Below are positions 1 to 6,437 of a stretch of 12,011 nt of DNA, in pieces. The notes beneath the pieces were generated by a model, which did not search any database, was not told the origin of the DNA, and was given only the letters and a program-made list of their open reading frames with translations. The DNA is from Ruminococcaceae bacterium UBA7135. Its GTDB lineage: Bacteria; Bacillota; Clostridia; Oscillospirales; Ruminococcaceae. The DNA lies in contig DKXD01000214.1 in NCBI GenBank assembly GCA_002492075.1, positions 1-12,011 of the forward strand. Reading direction: 5' to 3'. Within the stretch, counting starts at the first letter, position 1; each line of letters starts with the position of its first letter. Made by a program: the position numbers and the translations under genes.

Positions 1-1039
1 TCGGGGAACTGTCTTTTGCTCCCGCATAAAATTTATAAGTGATAAGGCTCGCCATTGACGCTATCAGCGTACCCAATCCGCCGAGATTAGTGCCTATAAT
101 AAGCGCGTTGGCATTCTCCGAAAGACGTGACAGCAGTATCGCTGCCGGTACGTTGCTGATAATCTGCGACAGTAACACGGATACCCCGACCTCTCTGCCC
201 AAAAGTATGCTCTGTAAACTCTCCGAAAGAGCGGGAACAGAACCGAGGTTCCCCACAAATACAAAGAAAAACACAAACGTCAGCAGCAGCGAATAATCGA
301 CTTTAAGGAACAGTTTTCTGTCGATGATAAGCACCGCCGCCGCAACTGTCAAAAACAGTATCTTATCGTCCAGAATACGCAGAATAGTCAGCATATTCAC
401 GGCAAAAAGTATCACGAATACAACCGCCTTCAATCGGCTCTCTATCTTCACCGCGCCGCTTGGCTTTTCCGTTTGCAGCTTTGGCAGAAACAGAAAAACG
501 GAGCACACCAACATTACAAACGACAGCGCGGAATACGGAAAGATTATCCCGAAGAACTCCGAAAACGAAAGATCAAAGCTTGTGTACAGATACAAATTCT
601 GCGGATTTCCCATGGGAGTGAGCATACTGCCAAGATTTGCCGCAGCGGTCTCCAGAACCAGCAAAATTATCTCCGCGCGGGCTTTTTTCTCGCCCGAAAT
701 ATTTCCGAACATCAGCAGCGTAAACGGCACGATCGTTACAAGCGTAACATCGTTTGTCAAGAACATACTCATTAAAAAACTGAGCAGCACCAACACAAGA
801 CCCACCGTTTTTATGCTGCGGAATTTTTTCAGCAGCGCCTCGCATATTACCGTAAACGCACCCGTCTGCCTTATTCCCGCCACCACCAGCATTAAACAAA
901 ACAGAAGTATCAGCACCCGCAGATCTATGTACTCCGCATACGCCGCGGACGGCGGTACGATAAAGCAGGAGACCGACGCCAATATCCCCGATATACACAG
1001 CACGGCTTCCTTTTTGAAAAATTTTATGATGTTCTTCAA
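1..1039 (-). CDS. SLC13/ArsB-like anion permease (3' end outside window)
   Basis: Integral membrane transporter of the SLC13/ArsB/CitMHS superfamily, closest by motif to the YbiR-like branch; the substrate cannot be read from the sequence. The 346 visible codons are open to the window edge and strongly hydrophobic. Family signatures in order are LTNDVTLV (about residue 94), NLGSMLTPMGNPQN (135-148, first re-entrant signature), QIISNVPAAIL (292-302) and GTNLGGLGTLIASMASLI (316-333, second signature). Probably only a few tens of residues are missing at the C-terminus. I chose TTG at 1039 because a stop lies three codons upstream in frame, a GGGGG ribosome-binding stretch sits 11 bases before it, and a good promoter starts the transcript about 30 bases upstream. 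A GTG 12 codons further in is an alternative. It is transcribed divergently from the polymerase gene. Confident on superfamily, not on substrate. Confidence 0.88.
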   Translation of the reverse strand, partial: MKNIIKFFKKEAVLCISGILASVSCFIVPPSAAYAEYIDLRVLILLFCLMLVVAGIRQTGAFTVICEALLKKFRSIKTVGLVLVLLSFLMSMFLTNDVTLVTIVPFTLLMFGNISGEKKARAEIILLVLETAAANLGSMLTPMGNPQNLYLYTSFDLSFSEFFGIIFPYSALSFVMLVCSVFLFLPKLQTEKPSGAVKIESRLKAVVFVILFAVNMLTILRILDDKILFLTVAAAVLIIDRKLFLKVDYSLLLTFVFFFVFVGNLGSVPALSESLQSILLGREVGVSVLLSQIISNVPAAILLSRLSENANALIIGTNLGGLGTLIASMASLITYKFYAGAKDSSP

Positions 1040-1073
1040 CGCTGTTCAGCCCCCAACAATGTTTTACTTGATC

Positions 1074-1102
1074 ATTATAACACTATCAAATAATTTTTTC
1101 AA
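1074..1102 (-). promoter_or_regulatory. Sigma-A promoter of the SLC13-type permease
   Basis: Read on the minus strand, TTGAAA (1102-1097) is followed after exactly 17 bases by TATAAT (1079-1074). A TGT directly before the -10 makes it an extended -10. The predicted start of transcription near 1067 gives a leader of about 28 bases ending at the TTG start codon. Confidence 0.75.
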
Positions 1103-1176
1103 CAGCTTTTTTGACGCAATCGTCCGATCTTTGATAAATCCCCGATATATTCAAAAAAAATTCTTCGATACATCCC

Positions 1177-1205
1177 TTGACATTTCATAATTTATATGGT
1201 ATAAT
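1177..1205 (+). promoter_or_regulatory. Consensus sigma-A promoter of the polymerase/YolD operon
   Basis: TTGACA (1177-1182), a 17-base spacer and TATAAT (1200-1205), with TG at 1197-1198 forming an extended -10. This is a full consensus match. No LexA/DinR-type inverted repeat (GAAC, four bases, GTTC) is seen near it; the only GAAC (1206-1209) is followed four bases later by GCAT. Confidence 0.88.
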
Positions 1206-1235
1206 GAACAAAAGCATGCATATAGTGGTGATGTT

Positions 1236-2729
1236 ATGAACAGCAAAATTTATATAGCTATTGACCTAAAGTCGTTTTACGCAAGCGTGGAATGCGTGGA
1301 ACGCGGTCTTGACCCGCTTAACACCAATCTCGTTGTTGCGAACGAAAGCCGCACCGAGAAAACGATCTGCCTTGCTGTTTCCCCCGCACTGAAAACGTTC
1401 GGCACGGGCGGACGCCCTCGGCTGTTTGAAGTCGTTCAAAAGGTGCGCGAAGTCAATCGTGAACGCAAACGACACACTCCCGGAAAGATGTTTTCGGGAA
1501 AGTCCGTTTTCTTGTCCGAACTTATCGGCAACCCCTTTTTGGCGGTCGATTATATCACGGCAATGCCGCGAATGGCTCTTTACATGGAATACAGCACACG
1601 TATCTACGACATTTATCTGCGGTACTTTGCACCCGAGGACGTTCATATTTACTCCTGTGACGAGGTGTTCGTTGACATCACCGATTATCTTGACTTATAT
1701 CAAATGTCCGCGCACGATCTGACTATCAAAATAATTCGCGAGGTGCTGTCCGAAACGGGTATCACCGCGACGGCGGGTATAGGCACTAACCTGTTTCTTG
1801 CAAAGGTCGCTATGGATATAGTCGCGAAAAAAATACCCGCCGACAAGGACGGCGTTCGTATCGCGGAGCTGGACGAGCAAAGCTTTCGGCGGCAGCTTTG
1901 GGAACACCGCCCGCTTACCGACTTCTGGCATATAGGCAGAGGTTACGCTAAAACGTTGGAGCAGAACGGAATGTACACGCTGGGTGATGTAGCGGATCGC
2001 TCGACTTACGACGAGGACAGCCTGTTCAAGCTGTTCGGGGTAAACGCCGAACTGCTGATAGATCACGCGTGGGGCATAGAACCCACGACTATCGCGGACA
2101 TCAAAGCGTACAAGCCGCAAACCAACAGCTTGAGCAGCGGACAAGTTTTGCAGGAGCCGTACTCCTGCGAAAAGGCGCGTATCATCGTTCGGGAAATGGC
2201 GGACGACTTGTCGCTTTCACTTGCGAAAAAAGGGCTTGTTACCGACAAGCTGACGCTCACGATAGGCTATGACGCGGAAAGCCTTGCCGACCCGCGTATA
2301 GCAGCGGATTATCGCGGGGAAGTAACTACGGACTTTTACGGTCGAAATGTACCGAAACACGCGCACGGCACGGAAAATCTCGAACGCAAAACATATTCCC
2401 CACGAGCCATAGGAGAAGGCGCGGTGCGACTGTTCGACCGTATTACAGACCCAAGACTGCTTGTGCGGCGAGTGACGGTCTGCGCCTGCGAGGTCACGGT
2501 GAGATCCGAACAAACTGCCGAATATGTCAACGAGCAGCTGGATCTGTTCACCGACTACTCAGCGCGCGAAGCCGAGATCGCCGCGCAAAAGCGCGATGAA
2601 AATATGCAGCTTGCCGTTCTAAAAATAAAGAATAAGTTCGGCAAAAACGCTATCTTAAAGGGAATGAATCTTGAAAACGGCGCGACAATGCGCGAACGCA
2701 ATCAACAGATCGGAGGACACAAAGCATGA
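1236..2729 (+). CDS. Y-family translesion DNA polymerase, UvrX/ImpB-MucB-SamB type
   Basis: Error-prone DNA polymerase that copies past damaged bases, of the Firmicute UvrX (YqjW) type. The palm starts with YIAIDLKSFYASVE, giving the first metal-binding Asp (D10) and a likely steric-gate Tyr (Y15). The second catalytic site is YSCDEVFVDIT with D142 and E143; Cys stands where many relatives have Ile. ATAGIGTNLFLAKVAMD (178-194) fits the palm/thumb boundary, and the little-finger region fills about 290-425. QLDLF at 434-438 is a clear beta-clamp binding motif. The C-terminal tail, ending RERNQQIGGHKA, is one I recognise from this clostridial group. Translation starts at ATG 1236, with GGTGAT (1227-1232) as an unusual Shine-Dalgarno three bases before it. 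The stop overlaps the YolD-like gene by four bases (ATGA), so the two are translationally coupled. 497 residues, in the normal range for this type. Confidence 0.93.
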   Translation: MNSKIYIAIDLKSFYASVECVERGLDPLNTNLVVANESRTEKTICLAVSPALKTFGTGGRPRLFEVVQKVREVNRERKRHTPGKMFSGKSVFLSELIGNPFLAVDYITAMPRMALYMEYSTRIYDIYLRYFAPEDVHIYSCDEVFVDITDYLDLYQMSAHDLTIKIIREVLSETGITATAGIGTNLFLAKVAMDIVAKKIPADKDGVRIAELDEQSFRRQLWEHRPLTDFWHIGRGYAKTLEQNGMYTLGDVADRSTYDEDSLFKLFGVNAELLIDHAWGIEPTTIADIKAYKPQTNSLSSGQVLQEPYSCEKARIIVREMADDLSLSLAKKGLVTDKLTLTIGYDAESLADPRIAADYRGEVTTDFYGRNVPKHAHGTENLERKTYSPRAIGEGAVRLFDRITDPRLLVRRVTVCACEVTVRSEQTAEYVNEQLDLFTDYSAREAEIAAQKRDENMQLAVLKIKNKFGKNAILKGMNLENGATMRERNQQIGGHKA

Positions 2730-3142
2730 GGTATAGTGAAATTATGGATAGGCAGCGCCCCGCAAGTTCGCGCCCGAAGATGTCCGCAATAGAGCGTGCC
2801 GCGCAATTCTCGGCGTTTGCGGCGCTGGTCGGGCTTGACGAGCAAATGGATGAAACGGCGCGACTCGTTGACAAAAAAATCGAGTTGTCCGAAGACGAGA
2901 GCGAGATACTCAACAGAAAAATTCAGCGGCTTGTTCAAAAACTGAAAGAGGGAGAAGAGAAACCTAAAGTCAAAGCGACTTATTTTGTTCCCGACACGCT
3001 TAAAGACGGCGGTGCGTATGTCACGAAGCTCGGCGAAGTAAAGCGGATAGACGAGGTTTTCTTCAAGATAGTGTTCGCCGACCGAACGGAAGTGAACATC
3101 TCCGATATACTTGAGCTTTCGATGTCACAGCAGAGCGGCTGA
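2726..3142 (+). CDS. YolD-like protein, partner of the Y-family polymerase
   Basis: Small soluble protein (138 residues) of the clostridial YolD-like type. Seen here: RPKMSAIERAAQFSAFAAL near residues 17-35, a charged helical stretch to about residue 75, then a beta-rich C-terminal part (ATYFVPDTLKDGGAYVT, about 84-100) with a short domain that could form a small barrel. Genes of this family commonly sit next to UvrX-type polymerases in Bacillus and Clostridia and have been proposed to play the part that UmuD plays for UmuC; that role is inferred, not shown here. The ATG overlaps the polymerase stop in an ATGA arrangement and has its own GGAGG (2712-2716). This arrangement favours equal output of both proteins. 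No separate promoter is seen. Confidence 0.85.
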   Translation: MRYSEIMDRQRPASSRPKMSAIERAAQFSAFAALVGLDEQMDETARLVDKKIELSEDESEILNRKIQRLVQKLKEGEEKPKVKATYFVPDTLKDGGAYVTKLGEVKRIDEVFFKIVFADRTEVNISDILELSMSQQSG

Positions 3143-3163
3143 TAAACATTATAACAATTTCTA

Positions 3164-3192
3164 TTGACATTTTCAGCCGCCGATGTTATAAT
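3164..3192 (+). promoter_or_regulatory. Consensus sigma-A promoter of the 1-phosphofructokinase gene
   Basis: TTGACA (3164-3169), a 17-base spacer and TATAAT (3187-3192), with TGT just before the -10 as an extended element. Transcription should begin near 3199, about 30 bases before the start codon. Confidence 0.88.
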
Positions 3193-3198
3193 AACATC
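3182..3198 (+). promoter_or_regulatory. 17-bp palindrome over the -10 box, candidate repressor operator
   Basis: GATGTTAT (3182-3189) and ATAACATC (3191-3198) form an exact 8-bp inverted repeat with one base between. It covers the whole -10 hexamer and runs up to the expected transcription start, the classic place for a repressor site. The binding protein is not in the window. Confidence 0.5.
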
Positions 3199-3228
3199 AA
3201 GACAAACCAAAGCATTGGAGGTTTTATA

Positions 3229-4128
3229 ATGATATATACGGTAACGTTCAACCCCGCAGTTGATTATGTGATACACACTAGTGAAGTTGAAGTTGGCGGC
3301 GTGAACCGCGCGGAAAGCGAGGAGATATATTTCGGCGGCAAGGGCATAAACGTTTCTATGGTTTTAAACGAACTTGGCGTCAAGTCCAAAGCCTTGGGAT
3401 TTATCGCGGGATTTACAGGCGACGCTATTGAAAAGGGCATTTCCGAAATGGGCATTGAGACCGATCTCATTCGGCTTGAAAACGGCTTCTCGCGAATAAA
3501 CGTGAAAATAAAATCGGGCAGCGAAACCGATATAAATGGTCAAGGTCCGAAAATCGGCGGCAAGGCGCTTGATAAACTCTTCCAAAAGCTTGATAAGCTG
3601 ACGGACGGCGACACTATCGTGCTTGCGGGAAGTGTTCCGAACTGCTTGCCCGCGTATATTTACGAAAAGATACTCGATCGCCTGCAGAACAAAAACGTCA
3701 AAACCGTTGTGGACGCCGCAAAGGACTTGCTGCTGAACGTTCTGAAATACAAGCCGTTCCTTGTTAAACCGAACAATTATGAGCTTGGAGAGATGTTCGG
3801 CGTGACGATAAAAACCAACGAGGAAATTGAGAAATACGCGCGAAAGCTGAAAGATATGGGCGCAAAGAATGTGCTGGTATCAATGGCGGGAGACGGCGCA
3901 TTGCTGCTTGACGAGAACGGCAAAACTCACATCTGCGGAGTGTGCAAGGGCACGTTGAAGAACTCCGTGGGAGCGGGAGATTCGATGGTCGCGGGATTTA
4001 TCGCAGGGTCGGAACAGGGCGATTACGAATATGCCTTAAAGCTCGGAACAGCCGCGGGCGGCGCAACGGCTTTCTCGGACGGTCTCGCGCAAAAGTCTCT
4101 GATAGACGAGCTTCTAAAGCAACTTTGA
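3229..4128 (+). CDS. fruK: 1-phosphofructokinase (PfkB family)
   Basis: ATP-dependent kinase of the ribokinase/PfkB family, most likely converting fructose 1-phosphate to fructose 1,6-bisphosphate in the cytoplasm. It opens with TVTFNPAVDYVI (substrate Asp 12), then FGGKGINVS (35-43), a substrate-binding glycine motif. KPNNYELGEMFG (180-191) is typical of the FruK/LacC group. The PfkB signature NSVGAGDSMVAGFIAG (245-260) holds the likely catalytic base D251. The 299-residue length is normal. The start at ATG 3229 follows GGAGG (3217-3221) by seven bases. No fructose PTS gene (fruA) or DeoR-type regulator is next to it, which is unusual for fruK. Tagatose-6-phosphate kinase (LacC) is the main alternative, as the two cannot be told apart by motif alone. 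Confidence 0.87.
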   Translation: MIYTVTFNPAVDYVIHTSEVEVGGVNRAESEEIYFGGKGINVSMVLNELGVKSKALGFIAGFTGDAIEKGISEMGIETDLIRLENGFSRINVKIKSGSETDINGQGPKIGGKALDKLFQKLDKLTDGDTIVLAGSVPNCLPAYIYEKILDRLQNKNVKTVVDAAKDLLLNVLKYKPFLVKPNNYELGEMFGVTIKTNEEIEKYARKLKDMGAKNVLVSMAGDGALLLDENGKTHICGVCKGTLKNSVGAGDSMVAGFIAGSEQGDYEYALKLGTAAGGATAFSDGLAQKSLIDELLKQL

Positions 4129-4195
4129 CCTCGACAAAGATGCTCCATCGGACGATCGACTTTTACATATCCGAAAACCGGACGGAAAACAAAAA

Positions 4196-4239
4196 ATTTT
4201 CTCACAATTTAATGTTTATTTTAACTTCATGGTTTATTA
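4196..4239 (+). promoter_or_regulatory. Tandem 11-bp repeats upstream of the response-regulator gene
   Basis: Four units start exactly 11 bases apart at 4196, 4207, 4218 and 4229: ATTTTCTCACA, ATTTAATGTTT, ATTTTAACTTC and ATGGTTTATTA. The -10 box follows at 4240. Direct repeats with one-helical-turn spacing are the usual binding form for OmpR/PhoB-family dimers, so autoregulation by the downstream regulator is likely. The middle two units closely match the repeats before the VTC operon. Confidence 0.5.
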
Positions 4240-4245
4240 TATAAT
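4240..4245 (+). promoter_or_regulatory. -10 box of the two-component operon
   Basis: TATAAT lies 124 bases before the response-regulator start codon. No good -35 hexamer stands 16-18 bases upstream; that space is taken by the tandem repeats, consistent with an activator-dependent promoter. Confidence 0.55.
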
Positions 4246-4368
4246 CAAGGCAAAGTTTCCGCAAGGTTTCCCCGCCGAAGGCTTGGTAAAATCGGCTTTT
4301 ACTGTGATACTAAAAGCTCCGCAAAAAATATGCGCGTCTAAATCGTTCCGAAAAGAGGAGGATAAGAT
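4246..4368 (+). other. Leader of the two-component operon with overlapping hairpins
   Basis: About 115 bases of probable untranslated leader. Three hairpins share bases and cannot coexist: GCCGA (4274-4278) with TCGGC (4292-4296); GTAAAA (4286-4291) with TTTTAC (4297-4302) around a five-base loop; and GCTTTTA (4295-4301) with TAAAAGC (4311-4317). None is followed by a U-run, so it is not an obvious terminator. AGGAGG (4356-4361) is the ribosome binding site. No known riboswitch class was recognised. Confidence 0.3.
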
Positions 4369-5043
4369 ATGAGACTTTTACTTGCCGAAGATGAACAGGC
4401 GCTTTCAAAGGCGCTTAAAGCAATATTGGAAAGAAATAATTATTCAGTGGACACGGCTTATGACGGTCAAGAAGCACTGGATTATCTGGGGGCGGGCAAT
4501 TACGATGGCGCTATTCTTGATATTATGATGCCGAAAAAAGACGGGATCACGGTTTTAAAGGAAATTCGTAAAAAGGGAAACCTTATCCCCGTGCTGCTGC
4601 TGACGGCGAAATCCGAAATAGACGATAAGGTCGAGGGGCTTGACGCAGGCGCTAATGATTATCTTACAAAGCCCTTTAATTCGCGGGAGCTGTTGGCGCG
4701 TATCCGCGCTATGACGCGAACACAGACAGTTCAGACAAGCTCTAAGCTGCAGGTCGGGAACGTCACTTTAGACTGCGCCACTTATGAGCTGTCTACCGCG
4801 TCGGGCTCGTACCGACTGGCAAACAAAGAATTTCAGATGATGGAAATGCTGATGAGCAATCCCAAAAACCTTATCTCCTCCGAACGGTTTATGGAAAAAA
4901 TATGGGGATATGACAGCGAATCGGAAATAAACGTGGTTTGGGTATACATCTCCTATCTCCGCAAAAAGCTGAACGCGCTGCACGCAAATATACGAATAAC
5001 TGCCATGCGAAACGCGGGCTACAGACTGGAGGAGGACATATGA
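4369..5043 (+). CDS. OmpR/PhoB-family response regulator
   Basis: DNA-binding response regulator, 224 residues, typical length. The receiver domain (1-115) has the acidic pair E7/D8, the phosphoacceptor D51 in AILDIMMPKKDG, T79 in LLLTA and K101 in LTKPF, so all phosphotransfer residues are present. The winged-helix output domain (about 126-222) ends with VWVYISYLRKKL, the recognition-helix region, and RNAGYRLE. The start ATG has AGGAGG seven bases upstream. The gene overlaps the following histidine kinase by four bases (ATGA), marking them as a cognate pair. It probably binds the tandem repeats before its own promoter and before the VTC operon at 6489; this target assignment is inference from shared repeats and position. 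Confidence 0.94.
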   Translation: MRLLLAEDEQALSKALKAILERNNYSVDTAYDGQEALDYLGAGNYDGAILDIMMPKKDGITVLKEIRKKGNLIPVLLLTAKSEIDDKVEGLDAGANDYLTKPFNSRELLARIRAMTRTQTVQTSSKLQVGNVTLDCATYELSTASGSYRLANKEFQMMEMLMSNPKNLISSERFMEKIWGYDSESEINVVWVYISYLRKKLNALHANIRITAMRNAGYRLEEDI

Positions 5044-6284
5044 TACGAAAACTGCGGCATAAGATGATCCTCGCGTCTATGCTTTCCCTGCTGTTCGTTC
5101 TTGCTGTGATACTCTCCGTTGCGGGCGTGCTGAACTATCAAAAGATCGTGACGGACGCGAACAAGGTATTGACTATCTTAGTGGAAAATGACGGAAAGTT
5201 CCCGATGATGGAGCCGCCCGGGAACGGTTCGCTTTTGGACGACAAGCACCGCAAAGGCGATCGGCGGTTTTCCGCGGAGCTGCCCTATGAATCGAGATAT
5301 TTTTCCGTATTTTTCGCCGCCGATGAAAGCGTGATCTCCGTAAACACGGGAAAGATCGCTGCTGAAAATACGCAAACCGCCGTAGAATACGCGCGAGCAG
5401 CCATTCGCGCCGGCAAAGAGCGGGGATTTTCGGATGATTACCGATACGCTGTCTATGCCGTTGGTGAAGAAACGCACATTGTTTTTCTGGACTGCGGTCG
5501 CGAAATGAGTTCGTTTCGGTCTTTTCTGTTCACAAGCGGCGCGGTATCCGCGGTGGGCTTGGCGGCGGTACTGCTTTTGCTGTTCTTCCTGTCCGCAAGG
5601 ATTGTCAAGCCCTTTTCGGAAAACTACGAAAAGCAGAAGCAGTTTATCACCGACGCTGGGCATGAGCTGAAAACGCCGCTGACAATCATCGACGCTGATG
5701 CAGAGGTTCTTGAAATGGATATCGGAGAAAATGAGTGGCTGAACGATATCCAAACGCAGACAAAGCGCTTGACGGAACTTACGAACAGCCTTATTCAGCT
5801 ATCCCGAATAGAGGAGCAGCCGCAGATCGAAAAGATAGAGTTTCCGCTTTCGGATCTGGCGGAGGAAACGCTGGAGAGCTTTCAGACGCTTGCGAAAACG
5901 CAAAACAAGCAGCTTTCCGCCCATATTCAGCCCATGCTTTCCATGAACGGAGATCAAAAAGCCATTCGTCAGCTGATGTCGATACTTATGGACAATGCCG
6001 TAAAATATTCCGACGACGGCGGCAGGATAGAATTTACCCTGGAAAAGCAGAAAAACGCAATACACCTCAGCGTATTCAACACGGCGGAATACGTTGCCAA
6101 AGAGAGCCTGCCGCATTTGTTTGACAGGTTTTACAGAACCGACCGCTCGAGGAACTCCAAAACGGGCGGATACGGTCTGGGACTTTCGATCGCGGCGGCT
6201 GTTGCGGCGGCTCACAAGGGAAAGATCGCCGCTGCCACGGACGACGAGCGCTCCATTTTGATAACCGTTACTTTTCCCGCGTAA
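5040..6284 (+). CDS. Membrane sensor histidine kinase
   Basis: Cognate kinase of the upstream response regulator, 414 residues. Membrane segments lie at about 8-32 and 163-187, enclosing an extracytoplasmic sensing region of about 130 residues that I could not assign to a known domain. The HisKA motif DAGHELKTPL carries the phosphorylated His at 208. The ATPase domain has the N box around N319 (MDNAVKYSDDGG), the F box LFDRFYRTDRS (360-370) and the G2 box GGYGLGLSIA (376-385). Only about 15 residues join the second membrane segment to HisKA, so there is no HAMP domain; I believe several clostridial kinases share this form. I set the start at ATG 5040: it has GGAGGAGG (5028-5035) and an ATGA overlap with the preceding stop, whereas an upstream in-frame ATG at 4938 lies inside the regulator gene without a suitable site. 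Confidence 0.94.
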   Translation: MIRKLRHKMILASMLSLLFVLAVILSVAGVLNYQKIVTDANKVLTILVENDGKFPMMEPPGNGSLLDDKHRKGDRRFSAELPYESRYFSVFFAADESVISVNTGKIAAENTQTAVEYARAAIRAGKERGFSDDYRYAVYAVGEETHIVFLDCGREMSSFRSFLFTSGAVSAVGLAAVLLLLFFLSARIVKPFSENYEKQKQFITDAGHELKTPLTIIDADAEVLEMDIGENEWLNDIQTQTKRLTELTNSLIQLSRIEEQPQIEKIEFPLSDLAEETLESFQTLAKTQNKQLSAHIQPMLSMNGDQKAIRQLMSILMDNAVKYSDDGGRIEFTLEKQKNAIHLSVFNTAEYVAKESLPHLFDRFYRTDRSRNSKTGGYGLGLSIAAAVAAAHKGKIAAATDDERSILITVTFPA

Positions 6285-6306
6285 AAGCGCTTTCAAATAA
6301 TGTTAT

Positions 6307-6336
6307 CTCTCCCCCGATTTGCGAGGGAGAGTTTTT
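6307..6336 (+). terminator. Rho-independent terminator after the histidine kinase
   Basis: CTCTCCC (6307-6313) pairs with GGGAGAG (6325-6331) around an 11-base loop, followed by TTTTT (6332-6336). It separates the two-component operon from the VTC operon. Confidence 0.85.
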
Positions 6337-6380
6337 CTTCGGTTTTCCCGCCGCGCTCAAACAAAAATCAGACCATAAAA

Positions 6381-6422
6381 ATTTTAAGCATATTTAAGGT
6401 TCGATTTTAAGTTTATTAAAGG
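6381..6422 (+). promoter_or_regulatory. Tandem repeats upstream of the VTC operon, likely response-regulator sites
   Basis: Units start at 6381 (ATTTTAAGCAT), 6392 (ATTTAAGGTTCG), 6404 (ATTTTAAGTTT) and 6415 (ATTAAAGG), spaced 11, 12 and 11 bases. They sit just upstream of a promoter with no recognisable -35, the position of OmpR-family activator sites. The second and third units match ATTTAATGTTT and ATTTTAACTTC before the response-regulator gene at 18 of 22 positions with one gap. Confidence 0.5.
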
Positions 6423-6428
6423 AACGGT

Positions 6429-6437
6429 TGTTATAAT
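6429..6437 (+). promoter_or_regulatory. Extended -10 promoter of the VTC operon
   Basis: TGTTATAAT, with TATAAT at 6432-6437. No -35 hexamer is found at 16-18 bases. Transcription should start near 6444, which rules out the in-frame ATG at 6438 as the start of the VTC gene. It lies within an inverted repeat, GTTGTTAT (6427-6434) with ATAACAAC (6444-6451). Confidence 0.65.

Noticed and set aside
1068..1089. TTGAT/ATCAA inverted repeat around the permease -10
   Set aside because: Five-base arms in AT-rich DNA; no further support.
324..1190. Plus-strand open frame of 288 codons over the permease region
   Set aside because: The minus-strand frame carries clear transporter motifs over the same bases; the plus-strand product is low-complexity Ser/Thr/Asn-rich and has no ribosome binding site.
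1206..1219. Possible LexA/DinR site GAAC followed by GCAT
   Set aside because: The second half-site should be GTTC; only one half is present.
4129..4195. Terminator after fruK
   Set aside because: Only four-base stems (TCCG/CGGA near 4170) are found and no U-run follows; not enough to call.
4938..5039. N-terminal extension of the histidine kinase from ATG 4938
   Set aside because: It would lie inside the response-regulator gene; the ATG at 5040 has a strong ribosome binding site and starts right before the first membrane segment.
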